NCBI GenBank assembly: GCA_032433765.1 | Contig: JAVIAB010000024.1 | Span: 8,924,821-8,988,820 of the forward strand | DNA from: Megaustenia siamemsis | Taxonomy: Eukaryota > Mollusca > Gastropoda > Stylommatophora > Ariophantidae | Direction of reading: 5' to 3' | DNA: 64,000 nt | In this document: piece after piece, positions 33,519 to 47,638 of the stretch | Numbering within the stretch: position 1 is the stretch's first letter | How the letters are laid out: every line of letters starts with the position of its first letter | The notes under the pieces: model-generated | What the model saw: only the letters and a program-made list of their open reading frames with translations | Database searches by the model: none | What the model was told of the DNA's origin: nothing | Program-made: the position numbers and the translations under genes

Positions 33519-33996
33519 TTATATATTAACATTTTCATCAACAGTTCAACGGTAGAACACTATTTTTTACATTTCAATTAGAACGAATCATGCCTGTAAA
33601 TATTATGCAACATTTAAATATATATTCTTCAAATAATACTTATTTTTCTTAGCTGCTTAGCTGATAATAACTGTTTAAAGTTTCTAAGCATTTTTATAGA
33701 TGACAGGTGCAAAAGGATTTAATTTACGAAAATTAGCTAATGCCGTCTCATCATTTCACTGTAGAGTCGTGAAGAGATTATGTTAAAGAGAGAGATAGAG
33801 AGAGAGAGAGGGGGGGGGGTATCAATAACACAAGGAAAATACTATGCAGTTGAAATTTCAATATTGTAGTAGAAAAAGGAGGGGAGTTGGATATAGACAA
33901 TTGCACATAATTCATGTCACTGGGAGAGGGAGAGAGAGGCAGTTTAAAATCATAACATTAAGAGAGAGAGAGAGAGAGCGAAAAAGAGAGATGCAG

Positions 33997-34052
<56 letters not shown>

Positions 34053-34507
34053 CATTTAGATATAGATTGAATAGAGAGAATGAGAGAGAAGCAGTTTAAA
34101 TTTCTAGCAGTACTAGATATAGAGTTATATGTAGGAGTTGAGAGAGTTTATATTTCTAGCATTAAAAGTTAACTTTTGAAAATCCTAGAATGACCAGATA
34201 GACAATTTAAAATACTAGCATGAAAAGAAAAGCAGTTACAAATTTTAGTATGAAAAGAGATACAGTTAAAAAGTCTACTATTAAGACAGAAACAGTTAAT
34301 AATGCTAATAGGAAAATGAATGCAGCTTAAAATCCTGTTAAGAAAATAGCGATAGACAATTACATCTCAAGCATTAAAATAGAGAAACAGTCATTCTTTT
34401 TAATTTTTTAATTGAGAATCAAGTTCTGAATAGTTTATCAAACTTGTAGAAACAAGTGTTATATAGGGTGTTTATAATGTCTCTGTGCGGTGACTCGATC
34501 AATATAT

Positions 34508-35273
34508 AGAAAAGAAAGGGGAAGCATGGGTCTACATAGAGTACCCAAAAAATAACACTTGGGAAATGGAAAAAATAGCAACAGGGAAATATTATCACAA
34601 TTACGATGCAGAAATGCAAGCAATAAAGTTGGCAATAGAAAAACTGCTGAACAGTAATCTTAGCCCACAGCCTGTACAGTTTTTGACAGATGCAAGATCA
34701 TTGCTCCAGGCACTGCAATCCAGAAAGTTACTACATCTGCAAACTTTATTGACTGAACTCTACAAACACCACAGGCATGTCCTGCGGTGGATCCCATCTC
34801 ACTATGGAATACCAGGAAACTTGAGACTACAGCAGCTTTCAAATGAAGGTGCAACAGGCACACAACCAGATGCGCCGGTTACATTTCATCAAAAGATACA
34901 GATAATCAAATCAATCAGAAGATCAAATGCTCCAAATCAGGATGTATTTCATTATATGAATAGATGGGAACAAGTTATCATTATACGCATTAGAACAGGA
35001 CACAATTGACTCCACAGTCACGGGTCTACAAATTTCAAGATCGGTACCTCAACTACATATACATGTGGACAGACAGCCCCAGACTGCGGAACGCATATTT
35101 CAAGAATGCACTGAATATTGTAGACTGAGGAAAGTCCACATATTCCATTGATACAACACTATAAGACTATATGCACCACTGCAAGAATGACAAAAGAAGA
35201 TACAATTTATACAGGAAACGACATTGCATATATAGACAATACTTCAGGCGAACGAAAGTTAAGATATATAGAT
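34508..35273 (+). pseudogene. I-type RNase H fragment, unit 5
   Basis: 147-codon ORF 34566-35009, same motifs and defects as unit 4. Confidence 0.85.
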
Positions 35274-35750
35274 CCAGAAGATTTTCGAAAATAGTAAGAG
35301 ACAAGTCTCAGAATGTCTTGAGGCCAGCAGTGGATATTTTGAACACATGCTGTGAACACAACTCCATCGTGTGAACAACTTCTTTACCCAATACAAGCCA
35401 GCCAAGAGCAGTAGTATGTAGATTATTACACAAATTTCTGTTACTCAAGGAAGATAACTTTTGATTTAAAAATAAATAATAAATAATTGATATTTGCAAC
35501 CACAGATTAAGTAAGGATACATTTCTTTCAGTTGGATGCATCAATAATTGTCAGTTCTTATAGATATTTTTCAGGAAAATGCAGAATTTATGTGGAAACT
35601 ATTTCTTTGGGAGGTGATATGCATATAAATAATACTTTAGATAATTTACAACATATCCATATACACAATTTTTTACCATTAATCTAACAGGAGTTGCTTC
35701 CCTTTTATTAAGCACGATAACTTTTAGTTTCTTTTGCAGTTTATATATTA

Positions 35751-36200
35751 AACTGCTGCAGCACCAGTCAACGACACATCCCCACCAACTACCAAGAAGG
35801 AACGCAGCTCAAAACAAAAGAAAACAGAACAAATAACAAAGGAGCACACACAGCAGCAGACTTCCAGAGCAGATTCAGAAGATGACCCTAGAAGACAGAA
35901 ACTCTCAGAGATACAGAATTATAACACACAACCAACACAAGAACTTCCACAAAACGAAGAACAGCGATGGACAAACACAAACTACTATACAGAGTGGAAC
36001 GACTGGGAAGTGGAGATTGGAAACGAACATGACCAGCCACCCCAATTCAACGACTCCGACTACGATTAAAATCTAGATTAACATTGGCACCCTCATGCCC
36101 TTCTCAGGGCAACAAAGACAAAACGTTTTCTAAAAAGGTTTCCATGCATACAATAAATAAATTTTGGTAAATAAAAGTCCCTAAATAAAATTTTTACTTT

Positions 36201-36283
<83 letters not shown>

Positions 36284-36354
36284 TCTACTACTACTACATT
36301 CACTACTATTACCACTTCTACTACACCCCCCCCCCTCCCCCACAAAAAAGAAGA
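35751..36354 (+). mobile_element. Insertion with TSD TTATATATTA, unit 5
   Basis: TSD at 35741-35750 and 36355-36364. Coding tail 35752-36069 open. Confidence 0.8.
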
Positions 36355-36839
36355 TTATATATTAACATTTTCATCAACAGTTCAACGGTAGAACACTATT
36401 TTTTACATTTCAATTAGAACGAATCATGCCTGTAAATATTATGCAACATTTAAATATATATTCTTCAAATAATACTTATTTTTCTTAGCTGCTTAGCTGA
36501 TAATAACTGTTTAAAGTTTCTAAGCATTTTTATAGATGACAGGTGCAAAAGGATTTAATTTACGAAAATTAGCTAATGCCGTCTCATCATTTCACTGTAG
36601 AGTCGTGAAGAGATTATGTTAAAGAGAGAGATAGAGAGAGAGAGAGAGAGGGGGGGGGGGGGTATCAATAACACAAGGAAAATACTATGCAGTTGAAATT
36701 TCAATATTGTAGTAGAAAAAGGAGGGGAGTTGGATATAGACAATTGCACATAATTCATGTCACTGGGAGAGGGAGAGAGAGGCAGTTTAAAATCATAACA
36801 TTAAGAGAGAGAGAGAGAGAGCGAAAAAGAGAGATGCAG

Positions 36840-36902
<63 letters not shown>

Positions 36903-37357
36903 CATTTAGATATAGATTGAATAGAGAGAATGAGAGAGAAGCAGTTTAAATTTCTAGCAGTACTAGATATAGAGTTATATGTAGGAGTTGAGAGAGTTTA
37001 TATTTCTAGCATTAAAAGTTAACTTTTGAAAATCCTAGAATGACCAGATAGACAATTTAAAATACTAGCATGAAAAGAAAAGCAGTTACAAATTTTAGTA
37101 TGAAAAGAGATACAGTTAAAAAGTCTACTATTAAGACAGAAACAGTTAATAATGCTAATAGGAAAATGAATGCAGCTTAAAATCCTGTTAAGAAAATAGC
37201 GATAGACAATTACATCTCAAGCATTAAAATAGAGAAACAGTCATTCTTTTTAATTTTTTAATTGAGAATCAAGTTCTGAATAGTTTATCAAACTTGTAGA
37301 AACAAGTGTTATATAGGGTGTTTATAATGTCTCTGTGCGGTGACTCGATCAATATAT

Positions 37358-38123
37358 AGAAAAGAAAGGGGAAGCATGGGTCTACATAGAGTACCCAAAA
37401 AATAACACTTGGGAAATGGAAAAAATAGCAACAGGGAAATATTATCACAATTACGATGCAGAAATGCAAGCAATAAAGTTGGCAATAGAAAAACTGCTGA
37501 ACAGTAATCTTAGCCCACAGCCTGTACAGTTTTTGACAGATGCAAGATCATTGCTCCAGGCACTGCAATCCAGAAAGTTACTACATCTGCAAACTTTATT
37601 GACTGAACTCTACAAACACCACAGGCATGTCCTGCGGTGGATCCCATCTCACTATGGAATACCAGGAAACTTGAGACTACAGCAGCTTTCAAATGAAGGT
37701 GCAACAGGCACACAACCAGATGCGCCGGTTACATTTCATCAAAAGATACAGATAATCAAATCAATCAGAAGATCAAATGCTCCAAATCAGGATGTATTTC
37801 ATTATATGAATAGATGGGAACAAGTTATCATTATACGCATTAGAACAGGACACAATTGACTCCACAGTCACGGGTCTACAAATTTCAAGATCGGTACCTC
37901 AACTACATATACATGTGGACAGACAGCCCCAGACTGCGGAACGCATATTTCAAGAATGCACTGAATATTGTAGACTGAGGAAAGTCCACATATTCCATTG
38001 ATACAACACTATAAGACTATATGCACCACTGCAAGAATGACAAAAGAAGATACAATTTATACAGGAAACGACATTGCATATATAGACAATACTTCAGGCG
38101 AACGAAAGTTAAGATATATAGAT
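37358..38123 (+). pseudogene. I-type RNase H fragment, unit 6
   Basis: 147-codon ORF 37416-37859, same motifs and defects as unit 4. Confidence 0.85.
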
Positions 38124-38600
38124 CCAGAAGATTTTCGAAAATAGTAAGAGACAAGTCTCAGAATGTCTTGAGGCCAGCAGTGGATATTTTGAACACATGC
38201 TGTGAACACAACTCCATCGTGTGAACAACTTCTTTACCCAATACAAGCCAGCCAAGAGCAGTAGTATGTAGATTATTACACAAATTTCTGTTACTCAAGG
38301 AAGATAACTTTTGATTTAAAAATAAATAATAAATAATTGATATTTGCAACCACAGATTAAGTAAGGATACATTTCTTTCAGTTGGATGCATCAATAATTG
38401 TCAGTTCTTATAGATATTTTTCAGGAAAATGCAGAATTTATGTGGAAACTATTTCTTTGGGAGGTGATATGCATATAAATAATACTTTAGATAATTTACA
38501 ACATATCCATATACACAATTTTTTACCATTAATCTAACAGGAGTTGCTTCCCTTTTATTAAGCACGATAACTTTTAGTTTCTTTTGCAGTTTATATATTA

Positions 38601-39077
38601 AACTGCTGCAGCACCAGTCAACGACACATCCCCACCAACTACCAAGAAGGAACGCAGCTCAAAACAAAAGAAAACAGAACAAATAACAAAGGAGCACACA
38701 CAGCAGCAGACTTCCAGAGCAGATTCAGAAGATGACCCTAGAAGACAGAAACTCTCAGAGATACAGAATTATAACACACAACCAACACAAGAACTTCCAC
38801 AAAACGAAGAACAGCGATGGACAAACACAAACTACTATACAGAGTGGAACGACTGGGAAGTGGAGATTGGAAACGAACATGACCAGCCACCCCAATTCAA
38901 CGACTCCGACTACGATTAAAATCTAGATTAACATTGGCACCCTCATGCCCTTCTCAGGGCAACAAAGACAAAACGTTTTCTAAAAAGGTTTCCATGCATA
39001 CAATAAATAAATTTTGGTAAATAAAAGTCCCTAAATAAAATTTTTACTTTTACTACTACTACTACTACTACTACTAT

Positions 39078-39130
<53 letters not shown>

Positions 39131-39201
39131 TCTACTACTACTACATTCACTACTATTACCACTTCTACTACACCCCCCCCCTCCCCCACAAAAAAAGAAG
39201 A
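38601..39201 (+). mobile_element. Insertion with TSD TTATATATTA, unit 6
   Basis: TSD at 38591-38600 and 39202-39211. Coding tail 38602-38919 open. Confidence 0.8.
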
Positions 39202-39684
39202 TTATATATTAACATTTTCATCAACAGTTCAACGGTAGAACACTATTTTTTACATTTCAATTAGAACGAATCATGCCTGTAAATATTATGCAACATTTAA
39301 ATATATATTCTTCAAATAATACTTATTTTTCTTAGCTGCTTAGCTGATAATAACTGTTTAAAGTTTCTAAGCATTTTTATAGATGACAGGTGCAAAAGGA
39401 TTTAATTTACGAAAATTAGCTAATGCCGTCTCATCATTTCACTGTAGAGTCGTGAAGAGATTATGTTAAAGAGAGAGATAGAGAGAGAGAGAGAGAGGGG
39501 GGGGGGGTATCAATAACACAAGGAAAATACTATGCAGTTGAAATTTCAATATTGTAGTAGAAAAAGGAGGGGAGTTGGATATAGACAATTGCACATAATT
39601 CATGTCACTGGGAGAGGGAGAGAGAGGCAGTTTAAAATCATAACATTAAGAGAGAGAGAGAGAGAGCGAAAAAGAGAGATGCAG

Positions 39685-39725
<41 letters not shown>

Positions 39726-40180
39726 CATTTAGATATAGATTGAATAGAGAGAATGAGAGAGAAGCAGTTTAAATTTCTAGCAGTACTAGATATAGAGTTA
39801 TATGTAGGAGTTGAGAGAGTTTATATTTCTAGCATTAAAAGTTAACTTTTGAAAATCCTAGAATGACCAGATAGACAATTTAAAATACTAGCATGAAAAG
39901 AAAAGCAGTTTAAAATGTTAGTATGAAAAGAGATACAGTTAAAAAGTCTACTATTAAGACAGAAACAGTTAATAATGCTAATAGGAAAATGAATGCAGCT
40001 TAAAATCCTGTTTAGAAAATAGCGATAGACAATTACATCTCAAGCATTAAAATAGAGAAACAGTCATTCTTTTTAATTTTTTAATTGAGAATCAAGTTCT
40101 GAATAGTTTATCAAACTTGTAGAAACAAGTGTTATATAGGGTGTTTATAATGTCTCTGTGCGGTGACTCGATCAATATAT

Positions 40181-40950
40181 AGAAAAGAAAGGGGAAGCAT
40201 GGGTCTACATAGAGTACCCAAAAATAACACTTGGGAAATGGAAAAAATAGCAACAGGGAAATATTATCACAATTACGATGCAGAAATGCAAGCAATAAAG
40301 TTGGCAATAGAAAAACTGCTGAACAGTAATCTTAGCCCACAGCCTGTACAGTTTTTGACAGATGCAAGATCATTGCTCCAGGCACTGCAATCCAGAAAGT
40401 TACTACATCTGCAAACTTTATTGACTGAACTCTACAAACACCACAGGCATGTCCTGCGGTGGATCCCATCTCACTATGGAATACCAGGAAACTTGAGACT
40501 ACAGCAGCTTTCAAATGAAGGTGCAACAGGCACACAACCAGATGCGCCGGTTACATTTCATCAAAAGATACAGATAATCAAATCAATCAGAAGATCAAAT
40601 GCTCCAAATCAGGATGTATTTCATTATATGAATAGATGGGAACAAGTTATCATTATACGCATTAGAACAGGACACAATTGACTCCACAGTCACGGGTCTA
40701 CAAATTTCAAGATCGGTACCTCAACTACATATACATGTGGACAGACAGCCCCAGACTGCGGAACGCATATTTCAAGAATGCACTGAATATTGTAGACTGA
40801 GGAAAGTCCACATATTCCATTGATACAACACTATAGACAAGACTATATGCACCACTGCAAGAATGACAAAAGAAGATACAATTTATACAGGAAACGACAT
40901 TGCATATATAGACAATACTTCAGGCGAACGAAAGTTAAGATATATAGATC
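40181..40950 (+). pseudogene. I-type RNase H fragment, unit 7
   Basis: One A fewer in the run before ATAACAC extends the open frame upstream to 40163-40681 (172 codons). The YTDGS motif is still absent. Confidence 0.85.
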
Positions 40951-41425
40951 CAGAAGATTTTCGAAAATAGTAAGAGACAAGTCTCAGAATGTCTTGAGGC
41001 CAGCAGTGGATATTTTGAACACATGCTGTGAACACAACTCCATCGTGTGAACAACTTCTTTACCCAATACAAGCCAGCATAGAGCAGTAGTATGTAGATT
41101 ATTTCACAAATTTCTGTTACTCAAGGAAGATAACTTTTGATTTAAAAATAAATAATAAATAATTGATATTTGCAACCACAGATTAAGTAAGGATACATTT
41201 CTTTCAGTTGGATACATCAATAATTGTCAGTTCTTATAGATATTTTTCAGGAAAATGCAGAATTTATGTGGAAACTATTTCTTTGGGAGGTGATATGCAT
41301 ATAAATAATACTTTAGATAATTTACAACATATCCATATACACAATTTTTACCATTAATCTAACAGGAGTTGCTTCCCTTTTATTAAGCACGATAACTTTT
41401 AGTTTCTTTTGCAGTTTATATATTA

Positions 41426-41894
41426 AACTGCTGCAGCACCAGTCAACGACACATCCCCACCATCTACCAAGAAGGAACGCAGCTCAAAAGAAAACAGAAC
41501 AAATAACAAAGGAGCACACACAGCAGCAGACTTCCAGAGCAGATTCGGAAGATGACCCTAGAAGACAGAAACTCTCAGAGATACAGAATTATAACACACA
41601 ACCAACACAAGAACTTCCACAAAACGAAGAACAGCGATGGACAAACACAAACTACTATACAGAGTGGAACGACTGGGAAGTGGAGATTGGAAACGAACAT
41701 GACCAGCCACCCCAATTCAACGACTCCGACTACGATTAAAATCTAGATTAACATTGGCACCCTCATGCCCTTCTCAGGGCAACAAAGACAAAACGTTTTC
41801 TAAAAAGGTTTCCATGCATACAATAAATAAATTTTGGTAAATAAAAGTCCCTAAATAAAATTTTTACTTTTACTACTACTACTACTACTACTAT

Positions 41895-41947
<53 letters not shown>

Positions 41948-42016
41948 TCTACTACTACTACATTCACTACTATTACCACTTCTACTACAACCCCCCTCCC
42001 CCACAAAAAAAGAAGA
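41426..42016 (+). mobile_element. Insertion with TSD TTATATATTA, unit 7
   Basis: TSD at 41416-41425 and 42017-42026. A 5-bp deletion (CTCAAAAGAAAACAG near 41484) shifts the coding tail's frame in this copy. The tail's stop is at 41737-41739. Confidence 0.8.
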
Positions 42017-42977
42017 TTATATATTAACATTTTCATCAACAGTTCAACGGTAGAACACTATTTTTTACATTTCAATTAGAACGAATCATGCCTGTAAATA
42101 TTATGCAACATTTAAATATATATTCTTCAAATAATACTTATTTTTCTTAGCTGCTTAGCTGATAATAACTGTTTAAAGTTTCTAAGCATTTTTATTGATG
42201 ACAGGTGCAAAAGGATTTAATTTACGAAAATTAGCTAATGCCGTCTCATCATTTCACTGTAGAGTCGTGAAGAGATTATGTTAAAGAGAGAGATAGAGAG
42301 AGAGAGAGAGAGAGGGGGGGGGTATCAATAACACAAGGAAAATACTATGCAGTTGAAATTTCAATATTGTAGTAGAAAAAGGAGGGGAGTTGGATATAGA
42401 CATTTGCACATAATTCATGTCACTGGGAGAGGGAGAGAGAGGCAGTTTAAAATCATAACATTAAGAGAGAGAGAGAGAGCGAAAAAGAGAGATGCAGTTA
42501 TATATATATATATATATATTAACATTTAGATATAGATTGAATAGAGAGAATGAGAGAGGAGCAGTTTAAATTTCTAGCAGTACTAGATATAGAGTTATAT
42601 GTAGGAGTTGAGAGAGTTTATATTTCTAGCATTAAAAGTTAACTTTTGAAAATCCTAGAATGACCAGATAGACAATTTAAAATACTAGCATGAAAAGAAA
42701 AGCAGTTACAAATTTTAGTATGAAAAGAGATACAGTTAAAAAGTCTACTATTAAGACAGAAACAGTTAATAATGCTAATAGGAAAATGAATGCAGCTTAA
42801 AATCCTGTTAAGAAAATAGCGATAGACAATTACATCTCAAGCATTAAAATAGAGAAACAGTCATTCTTTTTAATTTTTTAATTGAGAATCAAGTTCTGAA
42901 TAGTTTATCAAACTTGTAGAAACAAGTGTTATATAGGGTGTTTATAATGTCTCTGTGCGGTGACTCGATCAATATAT

Positions 42978-43748
42978 AGAAAAGAAAGGGGAAGCATGGG
43001 TCTACATAGAGTGCCCAAAAAATAACACTTGGGAAATGGAAAAAATAGCAACAGGGAAATATTATCACAATTACGATGCAGAAATGCAAGCAATAAAGTT
43101 GGCAATAGAAAAACTGCTGAACAGTAATCTTAGCCCACAGCCTGTACAGTTTTTGACAGATGCAAGATCATTGCTCCAGGCACTGCAATCCAGAAAGTTA
43201 CTACATCTGCAAACTTTATTGACTGAACTCTACAAACACCACAGGCATGTCCTGCGGTGGATCCCATCTCACTATGGAATACCAGGAAACTTGAGACTAC
43301 AGCAGCTTTCAAATGAAGGTGCAACAGGTACACAACCAGATGCGCCGGTTACATTTCATCATAAGATACAGATAATCAAATCAATCAGAAGATCAAATGC
43401 TCCAAATCAGGATGTATTTCATTATATGAATAGATGGGAACAAGTTATCATTATACGCATTAGAACAGGACACAATTGACTCCACAGTCACGGGTCTACA
43501 AATTTCAAGATCGGTACCTCAACTACATATACATGTGCACAGACAGCCCCAGACTGCGGAACACATATTTCAAGAATGCACTGAATATTGTAGACTGAGG
43601 AAAGTCCACATATTCCATTGATACAACACAATAGACAAGACAATATGCACCACTGCAAGAATGACAAAAGAAGATACAATTTATACAGGAAACGACATTG
43701 CATATATAGACAATACTTCAGGCGAACGAAAGTTAAGATATATAGATC
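42978..43748 (+). pseudogene. I-type RNase H fragment, unit 8
   Basis: 147-codon ORF 43036-43479, same motifs and defects as unit 4. Confidence 0.85.
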
Positions 43749-44228
43749 CAGAAGATTTTCGAAAATAGTAAGAGACAAGTCTCAGAATGTCTTGAGGCCA
43801 GCAGTGGATATTTTGAACACATGCTGTGAACACAACTCCATCGTGTGAACAACTTCTTTACCCAATACAAGCCAGCCAAGAGCAGTAGTATGTAGATTAT
43901 TACACAAATTTCTGTTACTGAATTAAGGAAGATAACTTTTGATATAAAAATAAATAATAAATAATTGATATTTGCAACCACAAATTAAGTAAGGACACAT
44001 TTCTTTTAGTTTGATACATTAATAATTATCATTTCTTATAGATAATTTTCACGAAAATGCAGAGTTTATGTGGAAACTATTTCTTTGGGAGGTGATATGC
44101 ATATAAATAATACTTTAGATAATTTACAACATATCCATATACACAATTTTTTACCATTAATCTAACAGGAGTTGCTTCCCTTTTATTAAGCACGATAACT
44201 TTTAGTTTCTTTTGCAGTTTATATATTA

Positions 44229-44692
44229 AACTGCTGCAGCTCCAGTCAACGACACATCCCCACCAACTACCAAGAAGGAACGCAGCTCAAAACAAAAGAA
44301 AACAGAACAAATAACAAAGGAGCACACACAGCAGCAGACTTCCAGAGCAGATTCAGAAGATGAACTTAAAAGACAGAAACTCTCAGAGATAGAGAATTAC
44401 AACACACAACCAACACAAGAACTTCCACAAAACGAAGAACAGCGATAGACAAACACAAACTACTATACAGAGTGGAACGACTGGGAAGTGGAGATTGGAA
44501 ACGAACATGACCAGCCACCCCAATTCAACGACTCCGACTACGAGTAAGATCTAGATTATCATTGACACCATCATGCCCTTCTCAGTGCAACAAAGACAAA
44601 ACGTTTTCTAAAAAGGTTTCCATGCATACAATAAATAAATTTTGGTAAATAAAAGTCCCTAAATAAAATTTTTACTTTTACTACTAACACTG

Positions 44693-44728
<36 letters not shown>

Positions 44729-44803
44729 TCTACTACTACTACATTCACTACTATTACCACTTCTACTACACCCCCCACTCTCCCCCACCAAAAAAAAATA
44801 AGA
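44229..44803 (+). mobile_element. Insertion with TSD TTATATATTA, unit 8
   Basis: TSD at 44219-44228 and 44804-44813. The coding tail differs (DELKRQK for DPRRQK) and has a TAG at 44446-44448 where other copies have TGG. Confidence 0.8.
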
Positions 44804-45736
44804 TTATATATTAACATTTTCATCAACAGTTCAACGGTAGAACACTTTTTTTTGCATTTCAATTAGAACGAATCATGCCTGTAAATATTATGCAACAATT
44901 GAACATATATTCTTCAAATAATACTTATTTTTCTTAGCTGATAATCAACTGTTTAAAGTTTCTAAGCATTTTTATAGACGACAGGTGCAAAAGGATTTAA
45001 TTTACAAAAATTAGCTAATGCCGTCTCATCATTTCACTGTAGTGTCGAGAAGAGATAATGTTAGAGAGAGATAGAGAGATAGAGAGAGAGGTATCAATAA
45101 GACAAGGAAAATACTATGCAGTTGAAATTTTAAAATTGCAGTAGAAAAAGGGAGGAGAGTTGAATATAGACAATTGCACATAATTCATGTCACTGGGAGA
45201 GGGAGAGAGGCAGTTTAAAATCATAACATTAAGAGAGAGAGAGCGAAAAAGAGAGATGCAGTTATATGTATATATATACTAACATTTAGATATAGATTGA
45301 AGAGAGAGAATGAGAGAGAGGCAGTTTAGATTTCTAGCAGTACTAGATATAGAGTAAAATGTAGGAGTTGAGAGAATTTATATTTCTAGCATCAAAAGTT
45401 AAATTTTGAAAATCCTAGAATGACCAGAGAGACAATTTAAAATACTAGCATGAAAAGAAAAGTATTTTAAAATTTTAGTATGAAAAGAGATACAGTTAAA
45501 AAATCTACAATTAAGAAAGCAACAGTTAATAATGCTAATATGAAAATGAATGCAGCTTAAAATCCTGTTAAGAAAATAGCGATAGACAAATACATCTCAA
45601 GCATTAAAATAGAGAAACAGTCATTCTTTTTAATTTTTAATTGAGAATCAAGTTCTGAATAGTTTATCAAACTTGTAGTAACAAGTGTTATATAGGGTAT
45701 TTATAATGTCTCTGTGCGGTGACTCGATCAATATAT

Positions 45737-46496
45737 AGAAAAGAAAAGTGAAGCATGGGTCTACATAGAGTACCCAAAAAATAACACTAGGGATATGGAA
45801 AAAATAGCACCAGGGAAATATTATCACAATTACGATGCAGAAATGCAAGCAATAAAGTTGGCAAAAGAAAAACTGCTGAACAGTAATCTTAGCCCACAGC
45901 CTGTAGAGTTTTTGACAGATGCAAGATCAGTGCTCTAGGCACTGCAATCCAGAAAGTTACTACATCTGCAATCGTTATTGACTAAACTCTACAAACACGA
46001 CAGGAATGCCCTGCAGTGGATCCCATCTCACTATGGAATACCAGGAAACTAGGGAGTAGATCAGCTTTCAAAAGAAGGTGCAACAGGCACACAACCAGAT
46101 GCGACGGTTACATACCATCATAAGATACAGATAATCAAATCAATCAGAAGATCAAATGCTCCAAATCAGGATGCATTTCATTATATGAATAGATGGGAAC
46201 AAGTTATCATTATACCCACTAGACAGGACACAATTGACTTCACAGTCACGTGTCTACAAAGATCGACCTCAACTACATGTGCATGTGGACAGACAGCCCC
46301 AGACTGCGGAACGCATATTTCAAGAATGCACTGTATATAGTAGACTGAGGAAAGTCCACATATTCCATTGATACAACACTACAGACAAAACTATATGGAC
46401 CACTGCAAGAATGACAAAAGAAGGTAACATTTATACAGGAAACGACAATGCAGCTACAGACAACACTTCATGCGAACGAAAGATAGATATATAGGT
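45737..46496 (+). pseudogene. I-type RNase H fragment, unit 9
   Basis: Diverged, with an extra TAG inside the ARSVLQ region near 45937, a TAG after GN near 46050 and small deletions near 46220-46265. Confidence 0.8.
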
Positions 46497-47276
46497 TCAG
46501 TAAATTTTCGAAAATAGTAAGAGACAAGTCTCAGAATATCTTGAGGCCTGTGTTGGATAATTTGAACACATGCTGTAAACACAGCTTAATCGCGTGAACA
46601 GCTTCTTTACCTAATACAAACCAGCCAACAGCAGTAGTATCTAGATGAATGACACAAATTTTATATATAATTTCACGTAATTTTAAAAATATGTTCACTG
46701 CACCGGACTTTATACAGCCTCGTTTTCTTATTTAAGACAGAAGTTGTCTTTTCCGTGAGCAAAGGAAGATAACGTTTAATTTTTTAGAAAAATTTTAAAT
46801 CATTAATAGTTGCAACCTCAAATTAAGAAAAGCTCCATTTATGTTAATTTGATCCTTTGGGAGTGTTTCTCGAAAACAATATGCAAATGAATAAAACTTT
46901 TGACAATTTACAATTACAATATATCGATTTATAAAGAAGTGTTACTATTAATTTAATAAGAGTTGCTTCCCTTTTTAGTAAGATAACTTTAAATATCTTA
47001 TGCAGATAAGTATATATTAATATTTTCATCAACAATTCAACAGTAGAAATTTTTTTTTACATTTAAGTTTGATATGTTAGAACGAACCATGTCTGTAAAT
47101 ATTATGCATCATTTAATTATATATTCTTCACAGAATTATTATATTTCGTAGCTGATAATCAACTGTTTAAAGTTTCTAAACATTTTTATTGATCTCAGGA
47201 GCAAACGAAGTTAATTTACAAAAATTAGCTGATGCCGTCTCATAATTTCACTGTAGAGTCTAGAAGAGATAATGTT

Positions 47277-47350
<74 letters not shown>

Positions 47351-47495
47351 GGGTATCAATAACAGAAGGAAATGCTATGCAGTTGAAATTTCAAAATTGT
47401 AGTAGAAAAATGGAGGGGAGTTGGAGATAATAATTGCACATAATTCATGTCACTGTGAGAAGGAGAGTGGCAGTTTTAAATCCTAACATTAAGAG

Positions 47496-47540
<45 letters not shown>

Positions 47541-47638
47541 AAAATAGAGATGCAGTTATATATATTAAACATTAAGTTATAGATAGAAGAAAGAGAATGA
47601 GAGAGGGGCAGTTAAAATTTCTAGCAGTAATAAACAGA

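Larger units (their letters stand above)
31456..34291 (+). repeat. Tandem array unit 4 (2836 bp)
   Basis: Standard unit without the RTE pair. It shares CAGCCAAGAGCAG near 32568 with units 5, 6 and 8 (units 1-3 and 7 have CAGCATAGAGCAG). (TAC)n about 33363-33447, (TA)n about 33997-34050. Confidence 0.92.
34292..37141 (+). repeat. Tandem array unit 5 (2850 bp)
   Basis: Has a 4-bp deletion (CTATAAGACTATATG near 35160) shared only with unit 6, so the two are sister copies. Its (TAC)n tract (about 36196-36283) lacks the ATT interruption seen in the others. (TA)n about 36840-36899 is the longest in the array. Confidence 0.92.
37142..39964 (+). repeat. Tandem array unit 6 (2823 bp)
   Basis: Nearest to unit 5 (shared 4-bp deletion near 38011). 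(TAC)n about 39046-39129, (TA)n about 39686-39722. Confidence 0.92.
39965..42761 (+). repeat. Tandem array unit 7 (2797 bp)
   Basis: Carries CAGCATAGAGCAG like units 1-3 although it sits beyond units 4-6. (TAC)n about 41866-41947, (TA)n about 42497-42520. Confidence 0.92.
42762..45521 (+). repeat. Tandem array unit 8 (2760 bp), diverged
   Basis: More substitutions and short indels than units 1-7 in its distal half (from about 43900), with short (TAC)n (about 44675-44730) and almost no (TA)n (about 45261-45279). The gradient toward the array edge is typical of satellites. Confidence 0.9.

Noticed and set aside
34566..35009. A 147-codon ORF repeated nearly identically in five units, suggesting a conserved gene family
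   Set aside because: It is an RNase H remnant lacking the first and last Asp motifs and ending at an ancestral nonsense mutation. Identity follows from recent unit duplication.
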